In this document: one piece after another, positions 1 to 8,247 of the stretch | Position numbering within the stretch: the stretch's first letter is position 1 | Layout of the letters: each line of letters begins with the position of its first letter | Source of the DNA: Liberiplasma sp046541015 | Lineage (GTDB): Bacteria; Bacillota_I; Bacilli_A; Izemoplasmatales; Izemoplasmataceae | Direction of reading: 5' to 3' | Assembly (NCBI GenBank): GCA_046541015.1 | Contig: JBKHEA010000001.1 | Location: 124,001 to 188,000, forward strand | Length of the DNA stretch: 64,000 nt | The notes under the pieces: generated by a model | Databases searched by the model: none | What the model was told of the DNA's origin: nothing | What the model saw: only the letters and a program-made list of their open reading frames with translations | Position numbers and translations under genes: made by a program

Positions 1-2122
1 GGTCTCTAATATCATCGAAAACACCCGTATAGGTTGCTGGATTTGAACGTGGTGTTCTTCCGATAGGACTTTGGTCAATATTAATAATTTTTGATAAATC
101 TTCTGCATTTTCAATTGCTTTAAAATGGCCGTGGGTGTGTTTTTTCTTATAAACTGTGTTATAAAGTCCTTTATATAAACATTCATTCACTAAAGAGCTT
201 TTCCCTGAACCACTAACGCCTGTTACAACGGTTAAAACACTACGTGGGAATGTCACATTAATATGTTTTAAATTATTTTCATAAGCATCAACGACTTTAA
301 TCCCTTTTCCTTTGGGTTTTCTTCTTTTCTTAGGTATCTCAATAGCTAAACGTTTGGATAAATATTTCCCAGTGATGCTAGTAGGGTGTTTTAATATGTC
401 ATCATAACTTCCTTGGAAAACAAGTTCTCCACCATATTCGCCTGCCCCAGGACCAATATCAATGATTTGATCACATTCAGCCATGGTCTCTTCATCATGT
501 TCAACCACTATTAATGTATTTCCTAAATCTCTCATTGATTTTAAAGTATGAATAAGTCTTGCGTTGTCACGTTGATGTAGACCGATTGAGGGTTCATCTA
601 GCACATATAAAACACCGGTTAAACGCGATCCTATTTGGGTTGCTAAACGAATACGCTGAGATTCTCCACCAGAAAGGGTTGCTGCTTGACGGGATAAGGT
701 TAGATAATCTAACCCTACATTTTTTAAAAATAATAAGCGCTCATTTATTTCTTTAGTGATCATTTCGGAAATTTTTTTATCTTGTTCACTTAAGGTTAAT
801 TGATTAAAAAACATTAACATTTCATTGACACTTAAATCGGTTAACTCAATAACATCTTTGCCACCTATCTTAACACTTAAAGCCTCTTGGTTAAGCTTTT
901 TCCCATGACATTTAGGACAGGGCATTTCTGTCATTAATGTTTCAATCCATTCTCTAACAAAGCGTGAGGTTGTTTCAATATAACGACGTTCTAAATTGTT
1001 GATAACCCCTTCATAATAATCTACTTTTTCATGTTTGATTTTACTGGTTGCGCCTTTAAATTCAAAATGAATCATGTCATCTGACCCGTAAAATATAATG
1101 GCTTGTTCTTCATCGGTTAACTTTCCAAAAGGTTTTTTTAAGTCGATGCCATAGTGCTTTGCAACCGCAACTAATTGCTTAAAGTGATATGCTGTTGTGT
1201 TACTCCACCCTTTAATAGCCCCTTCATAAACACTTAGTTTTGGGTTTGGTACTAAAAGTTCAGTATCGATTTTTTTTGTATAACCTAGACCACTACAACT
1301 ATCGCACGATCCAAATGGCGCGTTAAAAGAAAAGAGTCTTGGCTCTAATTCTCCTATACTAAAATCACAATAAGGACAAGCAAAATGTTCGCTAAAGGTA
1401 TGCGCTTCACCATTTAATAAAACAATTACTTTTCCATTTCCTAGTTTGGAAGCTGTTTCTAGTGAATCATATAGTCTTGAACGAATCCCACTTCTTAATT
1501 TAAGGCGATCCATCACAACTTCGATATTGTGTTTTTTATTCTTGTCTAACTCAATGCTATCTTCAACATCGATAATACTCCCGTTAACACGAATTCTAAC
1601 ATACCCATCTTTTCTCAATTTATCAATAGTACTTTTATGGGTTCCTTTTTTTCCTTCAACTACCGGCGCTAAAATTTCAATTCTTGTGTTTTCGTCGTGT
1701 TCTAAGATTTTATCAGTCATTTCTTCTATGCTTTGACTTGAAATTTCAATGCCATGGATTGGACAAATTGGTTTCCCAATTCTAGCATAAAGCAATCTAA
1801 AATAATCATAAATTTCAGTGACTGTTCCAACGGTACTTCTAGGGTTTTTACTCGTAGTTTTTTGATCAATGGAAATCGCTGGACTAAGCCCTTCAATTGA
1901 TTCTACATTAGGCTTTTCTAAATTACCTAAAAACTGTCTAGCGTATGCACTTAAACTTTCTACATAACGTCTTTGACCTTCTTTATATATTGTATCAAAG
2001 GCTAAAGAAGTCTTTCCAGAACCAGAAAGACCTGTCATAACAATGAATTTATTTTTAGGTATGGTTAAATCAATATTTTTTAAATTATTTTCTTTTGCGC
2101 CTTTGATAATAATGTCTTTCAT
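1..2122 (-). CDS. uvrA: Excinuclease ABC subunit A (partial, C-terminus cut by window edge)
   Basis: DNA damage-recognition ATPase of nucleotide excision repair, acting with UvrB and UvrC. About 707 codons are present; the family is about 940 residues, so roughly the last quarter lies outside the window. The protein starts MKDIIIKGAKENN. The first Walker A (GLSGSGKTS) is at residues 31-39. A Cys4 zinc module (CPYC ... CDSC) is followed by a second CxxC (CPKCHG, about residue 403), the ABC signature LSGGESQRIRLATQ (about 480), and a second Walker A (GVSGSGKSS, about 640). The last residues visible are the UvrA-typical SNPATYTGVFDDIRD. The start is supported by AGGAAG upstream. It lies 13 bases after ligA in the leftward pcrA-ligA-uvrA repair operon. 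Confidence 0.97.
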   Translation of the reverse strand, partial: MKDIIIKGAKENNLKNIDLTIPKNKFIVMTGLSGSGKTSLAFDTIYKEGQRRYVESLSAYARQFLGNLEKPNVESIEGLSPAISIDQKTTSKNPRSTVGTVTEIYDYFRLLYARIGKPICPIHGIEISSQSIEEMTDKILEHDENTRIEILAPVVEGKKGTHKSTIDKLRKDGYVRIRVNGSIIDVEDSIELDKNKKHNIEVVMDRLKLRSGIRSRLYDSLETASKLGNGKVIVLLNGEAHTFSEHFACPYCDFSIGELEPRLFSFNAPFGSCDSCSGLGYTKKIDTELLVPNPKLSVYEGAIKGWSNTTAYHFKQLVAVAKHYGIDLKKPFGKLTDEEQAIIFYGSDDMIHFEFKGATSKIKHEKVDYYEGVINNLERRYIETTSRFVREWIETLMTEMPCPKCHGKKLNQEALSVKIGGKDVIELTDLSVNEMLMFFNQLTLSEQDKKISEMITKEINERLLFLKNVGLDYLTLSRQAATLSGGESQRIRLATQIGSRLTGVLYVLDEPSIGLHQRDNARLIHTLKSMRDLGNTLIVVEHDEETMAECDQIIDIGPGAGEYGGELVFQGSYDDILKHPTSITGKYLSKRLAIEIPKKRRKPKGKGIKVVDAYENNLKHINVTFPRSVLTVVTGVSGSGKSSLVNECLYKGLYNTVYKKKHTHGHFKAIENAEDLSKIINIDQSPIGRTPRSNPATYTGVFDDIRD

Positions 2123-2135
2123 AAGTCACTTCCTG

Positions 2136-4112
2136 TTAACTAATATTTTGTTTGAATGTCTCTTCATCCCAAATAGTAAGCTCTAAAGCTTGTGCTTTTT
2201 CAAGCTTGCTTCCAGCATCAGTTCCAGCTAAAACAACATTGGTTTTTTTAGAAACAGAACTGGTTACTTTTCCACCATAAGATTCAATGATTGCCTGCGC
2301 TTCATCACGTGTGAAGTTTTCTAGTTTTCCTGTTAAGACAAAAGTCATCTGAGTAAATCTTGTATCTTCACTTTTCTTTCCTAAATAATCCATGTTCAAT
2401 CCTAAATCACGTAAAGTGTGTAACATGTCGATAAAGGTTTCATCTTTAAATGTACTTGAAACGCTCTCTGCGATTTTTTCGCCAATTTCATCAATCGATG
2501 TTAAGTCAATTTCATCCACGTTTATCATATCAAAAATTGACCCAAAATGCATTGCTAACACTTTTGAGACTTTCTCTCCAACATATCTAATGCCTAATCC
2601 AAAAAGTAGGAATTCTGCGCTATTGGTTTTAGTTTTTTCGATATTTTCAAGTAGTTTATCAATGCTTTTTACTCCAAATCCTGCCATTTTAATCAAACGT
2701 TCGCGATGGGTTTTTAAGGTGTAAATATCAGGAATTGTCTTTAAATAGCCTTCGTTATAAAATAGTTCAACAATACGTTCTCCTAATCCTTCAATGTTCA
2801 TCGCTTTTCTTGAAGCAAAATGAATGAGACGCTCGATTTGTTTGGCTGGACAGTCCTCATTAATACAATATAAATCCGCTTCTCCTTCTTTTTTATGAAG
2901 TGGTTCTTTACAATCTGGACAGTGTGTAATCATAGAAAATGGGACTTGAAGGGTTCGGTTTTCAATAATAACTGAAACAACTTCAGGAATGATGTCTCCA
3001 GCCTTTTTAATGATTACATCATCATGGATTCTAATATCTTTAGTTAAAATGTAATCTTCATTGTGTAACGTTGCACGAGAAACCGTTGATCCTGCAACTT
3101 CAACTGGTTCTAAAACAGCTACAGGTGTGATTTGTCCTGTTCTTCCTACTTGGAAGATAATGTCATTAATATGAGTGATAACTTCTTCTGCTTTAAACTT
3201 ATAGGCAATGGCCCACTTTGGACTTTTTGCGGTATAGCCTATGGTTTTATACAATGGCTTTTCATCAACTTTAATAACGGCGCCATCAATATCATATGGT
3301 AATGTATGGCGGTTGTTTTCAATACTCATGACTGTCTTAATCACTTCATCAATAGTCTTACATTTTGTAATTTTATTGGTTTTAAAGCCTAAATCTTTTA
3401 AGTCATTTAGTGTTTCACTATGTGATTTAGTCGCATCTTTATCGAGTTCTGTTAAGCTATAAATAAACATATCTAAATCACGTTTTGCAGCAATGTTACT
3501 ATCAAGTTGTCTAATACTACCTGCTGCAGCATTTCTCGGATTTTTAAAAGGGGCTTCATTAGCTAAATCTCTTTCATGATTAAGGTTGATGAACGCTGCC
3601 TTATTCATAAATATTTCTCCTCTAACCTCAAGGGAAACCGCTTCTTTTAGGCGTAATGGAACACTTTTTATGGTTAAAACATTGTGAGTAATATCTTCCC
3701 CAATTTCTCCATTACCTCTAGTTGCAGCGCGCACAAACTTACCATCTTCATAAATTAAACTCGCTGCTAAACCATCAATCTTTGTTTCTACGACATAGGT
3801 AAAATCAGTCACTATTTTTTTTAAACGACGATCAAATTCTCTTAAATCTTCTTCATTGAATGCATTACTCAAACTTAACATAGGAATGCGGTGTTCAACT
3901 TTAGAAAATCCTTCAAGAATTTTACCCCCAATACGTTGTGATGGTGAATCGTTTGTAATCAATTCAGGGTGCTTTGTTTCTAAATCAATTAAAGTTTTTA
4001 AGAGTTGATCGTACTCAACATCACTAATAGTTGGGTTATCTAAAACATGATAGTTATAATCATGGATTCTAATTTCTTTTTTAAGAGCTTCAATCTTTGA
4101 TTTAATGTCCAT
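2136..4112 (-). CDS. ligA: NAD-dependent DNA ligase LigA
   Basis: Seals DNA nicks in replication and repair, using NAD. Full length (about 658 residues; the family is about 670). The adenylation motif TKIDG has its lysine near residue 111. NPRNAAAGSIRQLD follows near 192-205. A Cys4 zinc finger (CPDC ... CINEDC) lies near 398-421, then helix-hairpin-helix repeats, then a C-terminal BRCT domain from about 585 (FVLTGKLENFTRDEA). Two ATGs are adjacent; the second is preferred because AGGAGG is then about 6 bases upstream. It lies 10 bases downstream of pcrA and just upstream of uvrA, so the three are probably co-transcribed. Confidence 0.97.
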   Translation of the reverse strand: MDIKSKIEALKKEIRIHDYNYHVLDNPTISDVEYDQLLKTLIDLETKHPELITNDSPSQRIGGKILEGFSKVEHRIPMLSLSNAFNEEDLREFDRRLKKIVTDFTYVVETKIDGLAASLIYEDGKFVRAATRGNGEIGEDITHNVLTIKSVPLRLKEAVSLEVRGEIFMNKAAFINLNHERDLANEAPFKNPRNAAAGSIRQLDSNIAAKRDLDMFIYSLTELDKDATKSHSETLNDLKDLGFKTNKITKCKTIDEVIKTVMSIENNRHTLPYDIDGAVIKVDEKPLYKTIGYTAKSPKWAIAYKFKAEEVITHINDIIFQVGRTGQITPVAVLEPVEVAGSTVSRATLHNEDYILTKDIRIHDDVIIKKAGDIIPEVVSVIIENRTLQVPFSMITHCPDCKEPLHKKEGEADLYCINEDCPAKQIERLIHFASRKAMNIEGLGERIVELFYNEGYLKTIPDIYTLKTHRERLIKMAGFGVKSIDKLLENIEKTKTNSAEFLLFGLGIRYVGEKVSKVLAMHFGSIFDMINVDEIDLTSIDEIGEKIAESVSSTFKDETFIDMLHTLRDLGLNMDYLGKKSEDTRFTQMTFVLTGKLENFTRDEAQAIIESYGGKVTSSVSKKTNVVLAGTDAGSKLEKAQALELTIWDEETFKQNIS

Positions 4113-4122
4113 CATTTTCCTC

Positions 4123-6267
4123 CTAAAGCTTTGTAATAGCGATATGGTTTTTTAGTAAGGTTTTAATCCCATGAGGATGTTTAAATGCAATCACACATTG
4201 ATCGCCTTTTACACTAACCACAACGCCATCACCAAATACTTTGTGGTTAATTTTATCGCCTTTTTCAAGATCGTTTTCTTTGATGGTATTGAGTATGGCT
4301 TGACGTTTTTTAATGATTTCCTCTTTTTTCGTTTTTTCACGGGAAATGGCTACATTTAGACCTTCTAACTTCAGTAATTCATGATTGATATCGTTAATGA
4401 ACATGCTATCATTTAGGTGTCGATATTCTCCATAATGCAAGCGTTCACTACAATTGGTTAAATACAGTTTATCCATTGCTCTAGTCATACCTACATACAT
4501 TAAACGACGTTCTTCTTCTAAATCTTTTGGACTTTCTAATGACTGAAATAATGGAAAAATACCTTGTTCTAAACCAACGATAAAGACAACTTTATATTCA
4601 AGTCCTTTAGCTGCATGAAGTGTCATAAGTGTTACGACGTTTTTATCTTTATGGTCATCTTCTTGACTTTGCAATGCAATATCTTCTAAAACATAGGTTA
4701 ATAGTTCTAGCTTAGAAGCATCTTTTATGGCGCGTTCAGTTTCTTCTATTAATGATTTTAGTTCTAGAATGTTTTCTAACCTAATATCACCCATTTCATC
4801 ATACTGTAGTGCTTCTTTATAGCCAGTTAAATCTAATATATAATCAATAAAGCCATCAATATCGGTTTCTTCTAATCCGTGTTGTAAGGTTAAAATCATA
4901 TTCCTAAAATCGATAAGGTTCTTTTTTGCTTTAGGTCCTAAATTTAAACCAGGGTCTATAATGGCATCAAACATACTCATCGATTCTAATTCACTATAGT
5001 TCATTAATATTTCAATGGTTTTAGCCCCGATGCCTCTTTTCGGTTCATTAACAATACGACTTAAACTATAATCGTCGTTAGGATTAATAATTAATCTTAA
5101 ATAAGCTACCATGTCTTTAATCTCTTTACGTTTGAAGAAGCCAACATTACCTACCACTTGATAAGGGATACGGCGTTGCATAAGGGTTTCTTCAAATGTC
5201 CTAGACATGCTGTTGGCACGATATAAAATCGCAATTTCATCGTATTGATACGTTGTTCTAGTAAGTATTTTAATCATTTCAGCTACATATTCTGCTTCAT
5301 CACGATTGGAATATGCTTTAAAAAATGTGATTAACTCTCCATCGCCTCTAGTTGAGAATAAGTTTTTCTCTATACGATTTTTGTTTTTACTAATGACTTG
5401 ATTTGCTGCTTTTAAGATTCGGTTTGTGCTACGATAATTTTGTTCTAATAAAATGCGTTCAACATTTAAATAATCTTTCTCAAATTTTCTTATGTTATCA
5501 ATATTTGCGCCTCTAAATGCGTAAATACTTTGGTCTTCATCGCCAACAATGAATAAGTTTTGATTTTCATTTACTAGTAATTTAATCAGTGCATATTGAA
5601 CATTATTGGTATCTTGGAACTCATCAACTAAAATATATTGAAATTGTTGTTGGTAATACTTTCTAACTTCTTCATGTTCTTTTAATAGTTTAATCGTTAA
5701 AACCATTAAGTCTTCAAAATCAAGTAAGTTATTGTCTTTAAGGTGTTTTTGATAGGCTGGATAAATAGATTCTAAGTAAGAACGAATAGGTTCTTCATAG
5801 TGATCAATTAAACTCGGATCACTTTTTAAATTTAATACGTGGCTTTTAATCATCTTAGGATTAACAATTTTTGCATCAATGTCTAGTCGTTTTAAAATAA
5901 GTTTAATTAATTGTTTGGTATCATCGTCATCAATGATTTGAAAATGTTTATCATACCCTAATAATTCAATATGTGTTCTTAAAATACGGGCACACATCGA
6001 ATGAAAAGTTGATACCCACATCATTTTTGTGGATATACCTAAAATAGCGGCTATACGCTCTTTCATCTCGTTAGCAGCTTTATTAGTAAACGTTATGGCT
6101 AAAATATTATGCGCAGGAATCCCCAAATTAAAAATAAGGTGTGCCATTCTTCTAGTGAGCACACGGGTTTTTCCACTACCAGCTCCAGCAATTGCCATGA
6201 CTGGGCCTTCTGTTTTAAGCACAGCCTTTTTTTGTGCTACGTTTAAATCCTTGAGAAACAAATCCAT
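4123..6267 (-). CDS. pcrA: ATP-dependent DNA helicase PcrA/UvrD (SF1)
   Basis: 3'-5' superfamily 1 helicase for repair and for clearing RecA or replication conflicts. Walker A GAGSGKT is near residues 28-34, Walker B DEFQDT near 215-220, followed by GDEDQSIYAFRGA (motif III region) and QNYRST. Motif VI region GMTRA is present near the C-terminal third. The C-terminus has a Tudor-like segment (KGDKINHKVFGDGVVVSV) typical of PcrA, which binds RNA polymerase. Length 714 is normal for the family. The second of two adjacent ATGs is better spaced from AGGTG. It is the first gene of the leftward pcrA-ligA-uvrA operon, divergent from the acetyltransferase gene. Confidence 0.97.
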   Translation of the reverse strand: MDLFLKDLNVAQKKAVLKTEGPVMAIAGAGSGKTRVLTRRMAHLIFNLGIPAHNILAITFTNKAANEMKERIAAILGISTKMMWVSTFHSMCARILRTHIELLGYDKHFQIIDDDDTKQLIKLILKRLDIDAKIVNPKMIKSHVLNLKSDPSLIDHYEEPIRSYLESIYPAYQKHLKDNNLLDFEDLMVLTIKLLKEHEEVRKYYQQQFQYILVDEFQDTNNVQYALIKLLVNENQNLFIVGDEDQSIYAFRGANIDNIRKFEKDYLNVERILLEQNYRSTNRILKAANQVISKNKNRIEKNLFSTRGDGELITFFKAYSNRDEAEYVAEMIKILTRTTYQYDEIAILYRANSMSRTFEETLMQRRIPYQVVGNVGFFKRKEIKDMVAYLRLIINPNDDYSLSRIVNEPKRGIGAKTIEILMNYSELESMSMFDAIIDPGLNLGPKAKKNLIDFRNMILTLQHGLEETDIDGFIDYILDLTGYKEALQYDEMGDIRLENILELKSLIEETERAIKDASKLELLTYVLEDIALQSQEDDHKDKNVVTLMTLHAAKGLEYKVVFIVGLEQGIFPLFQSLESPKDLEEERRLMYVGMTRAMDKLYLTNCSERLHYGEYRHLNDSMFINDINHELLKLEGLNVAISREKTKKEEIIKKRQAILNTIKENDLEKGDKINHKVFGDGVVVSVKGDQCVIAFKHPHGIKTLLKNHIAITKL

Positions 6268-6377
6268 CATTAATCACCTGTATAAATTATACCAAAAAAC
6301 ATGTCTTTTTAAAACTGATAATCCCTTTTAAATGTGTTAATTCTATCTTTGTTATACTTCGTACGATTTAATAATTT

Positions 6378-6406
6378 TTGACTTTATTAATTAGGGATTA
6401 TACTAT
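6378..6406 (+). promoter_or_regulatory. Sigma-70-type promoter for the GNAT gene
   Basis: TTGACT at 6378-6383 and TACTAT at 6401-6406 are separated by 17 bases. The predicted start lies about 15 bases before the GAGGTG ribosome site of the acetyltransferase gene. Confidence 0.6.
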
Positions 6407-6428
6407 ACAATATTCTTGAGGTGAGGGC

Positions 6429-6878
6429 ATGTTTACATTTAGAAAATTAGGTATTATAACCGATAATGAAATTGATTTAATTTTAAATGCCACTAAAGAA
6501 CAAGATGATGAAAAAGGCTATGTTCCTAGTTACCATTTTTTAATTAAAAGACATAATGAAAAAGCTGTAATTGGCACTATTGATTTACGAATAGGATTTA
6601 ATGAAAACATTCATTATGGTGGAAACATAGGATTTAGTATTTATGAAGAGTATCGTGGGAATTATTATGCTTTAAAAGCCTGCTTATTGTTAAAAGACTT
6701 AGCAAAAGCCCATCACATGGCTACACTAAGGATTACATGCGATAAAGATAATATTGCAAGTAAGAAAACAATTGATGCTGTTGGCGGTACATATTTAGGT
6801 GATGTTGATTTACCTAATTATAATACTATGTATCAAGAAGGCCTGCGTGTTGTAAGCTTATATGATTGGAAACTATAA
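6429..6878 (+). CDS. GNAT-family N-acetyltransferase
   Basis: Probable acetyl-CoA-dependent acetyltransferase of the RimJ/RimL-like branch; the substrate is unknown. The protein is 149 residues. It shows the GNAT pattern: a beta strand ending in GTIDLRIGF, then GFSIYEEYRGNYYALKAC, which corresponds to the acetyl-CoA loop region, then LRITCDKDNIASKKTIDAVGG, the usual N-x-x-S motif with a terminal helix. GAGGTG precedes the ATG. It stands alone, divergent from pcrA and convergent with the phosphotransferase gene. Confidence 0.85.
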   Translation: MFTFRKLGIITDNEIDLILNATKEQDDEKGYVPSYHFLIKRHNEKAVIGTIDLRIGFNENIHYGGNIGFSIYEEYRGNYYALKACLLLKDLAKAHHMATLRITCDKDNIASKKTIDAVGGTYLGDVDLPNYNTMYQEGLRVVSLYDWKL

Positions 6879-6914
6879 AAAATAACGTTCATCAACGATG
6901 AACGTTATTTTTAT
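6879..6914 (+). terminator. Bidirectional intrinsic terminator
   Basis: Arms AATAACGTTCATC (6881-6893) and GATGAACGTTATT (6897-6909) flank a 3-base loop and are followed by T residues on the plus strand and preceded by A residues. It ends the acetyltransferase transcript. The right arm overlaps the 3' end of the convergent phosphotransferase gene. Confidence 0.85.
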
Positions 6915-7803
6915 AGTAGGCATAAAGTGCTGTTTTTAGTTGATTGAGGGTTCGTAAATCTTCACGTTTAACCCCTATTTTTTTTAAGAATATATGAATA
7001 AAATCACCCGCATATTCATGGATTAACATGCCAGTAAATAAGCATTCAATATGATCATTGACATCATCATTTCCAATAAACCCTAAAAATGCCTGCTTAT
7101 CTAAATCAAATAATCCAATCATAATAGGTGGGTATTCATAGGCTATAGGACCAACCCCACTATCTGCGTAATCTAGTAAGACGATTTTTTCTTTAGGGGT
7201 TATTATAATGTTATCTTCTGTGATATCGCCATGAATATAGTAGTATTCTAAGGTATCATAATGGTCTAAAAAAGTAAAAATTTCTTCTTTAAATGATGGA
7301 TGATAGCTATTTAGTTTATTATGTATCAAATAACGTTTCGTAATCGGTTTTAAGCGTAATGATGGTTTGCTTAAATGAATTTGATTGGTTAAATGACGGA
7401 TTTTTTTACCGAAAGTAAAGCGTTCTTCTATAGACAAAGTCTTAAAATAATCTCTTGCGATTAACCCATCAATAAAAGATGTAACGACATAATAAAAGTT
7501 ATATTTACTCTTTATTAAGCCATTCCCTAGTATTTTTGGTGTATCTATTAAATGACTCAGTGCTTGAATCGATTCAACTTCTACATAATAATCATGCGGT
7601 GTATTCGCGCCTGATTTTTTAGGCGCAAAAATCTTAACGATTATATCGTTAATTTTAAATACTGCATTGGTACTAAACCCTTGTGCAGTGATTGTCCCAT
7701 CAAGTGGTAACTGATGCCTTAGTAATATTTTTTCTATGATTGGTTTAAAATAGTCACTATCCATATAGAGTTTTGACCAATCATCCCAATGATTAATTTT
7801 CAT
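6892..7803 (-). CDS. Kinase-fold phosphotransferase (APH / choline kinase-like)
   Basis: Member of the aminoglycoside phosphotransferase-like superfamily; the actual substrate (sugar, choline, antibiotic, protein) cannot be told. The protein is 303 residues. The catalytic loop HGDITEDN lies near residue 190. The metal-binding motif follows as LLDYADSG, in place of the more usual DxD or DFE arrangements. An N-terminal lobe with a lysine strand (IIVKIFAPKKSG) is present. AGGTG precedes the ATG. The start lies only 14 bases past the csp terminator with no room for a separate promoter, so expression needs read-through or a promoter inside csp. Confidence 0.8.
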   Translation of the reverse strand: MKINHWDDWSKLYMDSDYFKPIIEKILLRHQLPLDGTITAQGFSTNAVFKINDIIVKIFAPKKSGANTPHDYYVEVESIQALSHLIDTPKILGNGLIKSKYNFYYVVTSFIDGLIARDYFKTLSIEERFTFGKKIRHLTNQIHLSKPSLRLKPITKRYLIHNKLNSYHPSFKEEIFTFLDHYDTLEYYYIHGDITEDNIIITPKEKIVLLDYADSGVGPIAYEYPPIMIGLFDLDKQAFLGFIGNDDVNDHIECLFTGMLIHEYAGDFIHIFLKKIGVKREDLRTLNQLKTALYAYYKNNVHR

Positions 7804-7811
7804 ATGATCAC

Positions 7812-7843
7812 CTAAAAAAAATAAGGAGCCTAGGCTCCTTATT
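7812..7843 (-). terminator. Intrinsic terminator of the cold-shock gene
   Basis: An almost perfect palindrome, AATAAGGAGCC then TA then GGCTCCTTATT (7820-7843), is followed on the minus strand by a run of T. It lies between csp and the phosphotransferase gene. Confidence 0.85.
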
Positions 7844-7849
7844 AAGTCA

Positions 7850-8050
7850 CTATTTTACTGAAGTAATATTTTCAGCTTGTGGTCCTTTTGCGCCTTCTAC
7901 AACGTCAAAAGTAACTTTTTCGCCTTCTTCAAGTGTTTTGAATCCAGTTTTATTAATGTGTGAGTAATGTGCGAATACATCAACACCTTCATCAGTAGTA
8001 ATAAATCCAAATCCTTTTTCTGCGTTAAACCATTTTACAGTTCCTGTCAT
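7850..8050 (-). CDS. cspA: Cold-shock protein (CspA/CspB family)
   Basis: Single-domain RNA chaperone of 66 residues that binds single-stranded RNA and DNA. RNP1 appears as KGFGFIT (residues 12-18) and RNP2 as VFAHYS (25-30; consensus VFVHFS). An upstream in-frame ATG would add MEETN, but that stretch contains the GGAGG ribosome site itself, so the ATG giving MTGTVKWF is the real start. It has its own promoter, a structured leader of about 120 bases, and a strong terminator. Confidence 0.95.
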   Translation of the reverse strand: MTGTVKWFNAEKGFGFITTDEGVDVFAHYSHINKTGFKTLEEGEKVTFDVVEGAKGPQAENITSVK

Positions 8051-8168
8051 GTTTGTTTCCTCCATTCTTAATTATTTCTTAAACGGTGCATGAAACTCAT
8101 AAGAATGACCAAAACTTCATTGTTTCTTTAGTTCTTATAAATTGCCTGTTACGCTTAAGTTCCTTCTT
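8051..8168 (-). promoter_or_regulatory. Structured 5' leader of the cold-shock gene
   Basis: Between the predicted transcript start (about 8164) and the ATG is a leader of roughly 115 bases. On the minus strand it contains ATAAGAA pairing with TTCTTAT across about 26 bases, with an inner AATGA/TCATT helix. Long foldable leaders are known for cspA-type mRNAs as temperature-responsive elements; equivalence here is inferred. Confidence 0.5.
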
Positions 8169-8170
8169 AA

Positions 8171-8198
8171 TCATACACTATATTAAAAAAATTGCAAG
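8171..8198 (-). promoter_or_regulatory. Promoter of the cold-shock gene
   Basis: Reading leftward, TTGCAA (8193-8198), a 16-base spacer and TATGAT (8171-8176). The region 8199-8247 between it and glnS is AT-rich with no evident terminator. Confidence 0.6.
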
Positions 8199-8247
8199 GA
8201 TAATTCAATTTATTTTCTAAAACAGCTTAAATTAAACACTATTTAGC

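Noticed and set aside
1446..1736. Plus-strand open frames inside uvrA, ligA, tsaD, permease and fhs
   Set aside because: All are antisense shadows of strongly supported genes and have no ribosome site or recognisable protein.
8193..8198. TTGCAA at 8193, 35293 and 38731 as a shared operator
   Set aside because: In each case it sits exactly 16-17 bases from a -10, so it is explained as a -35 hexamer.
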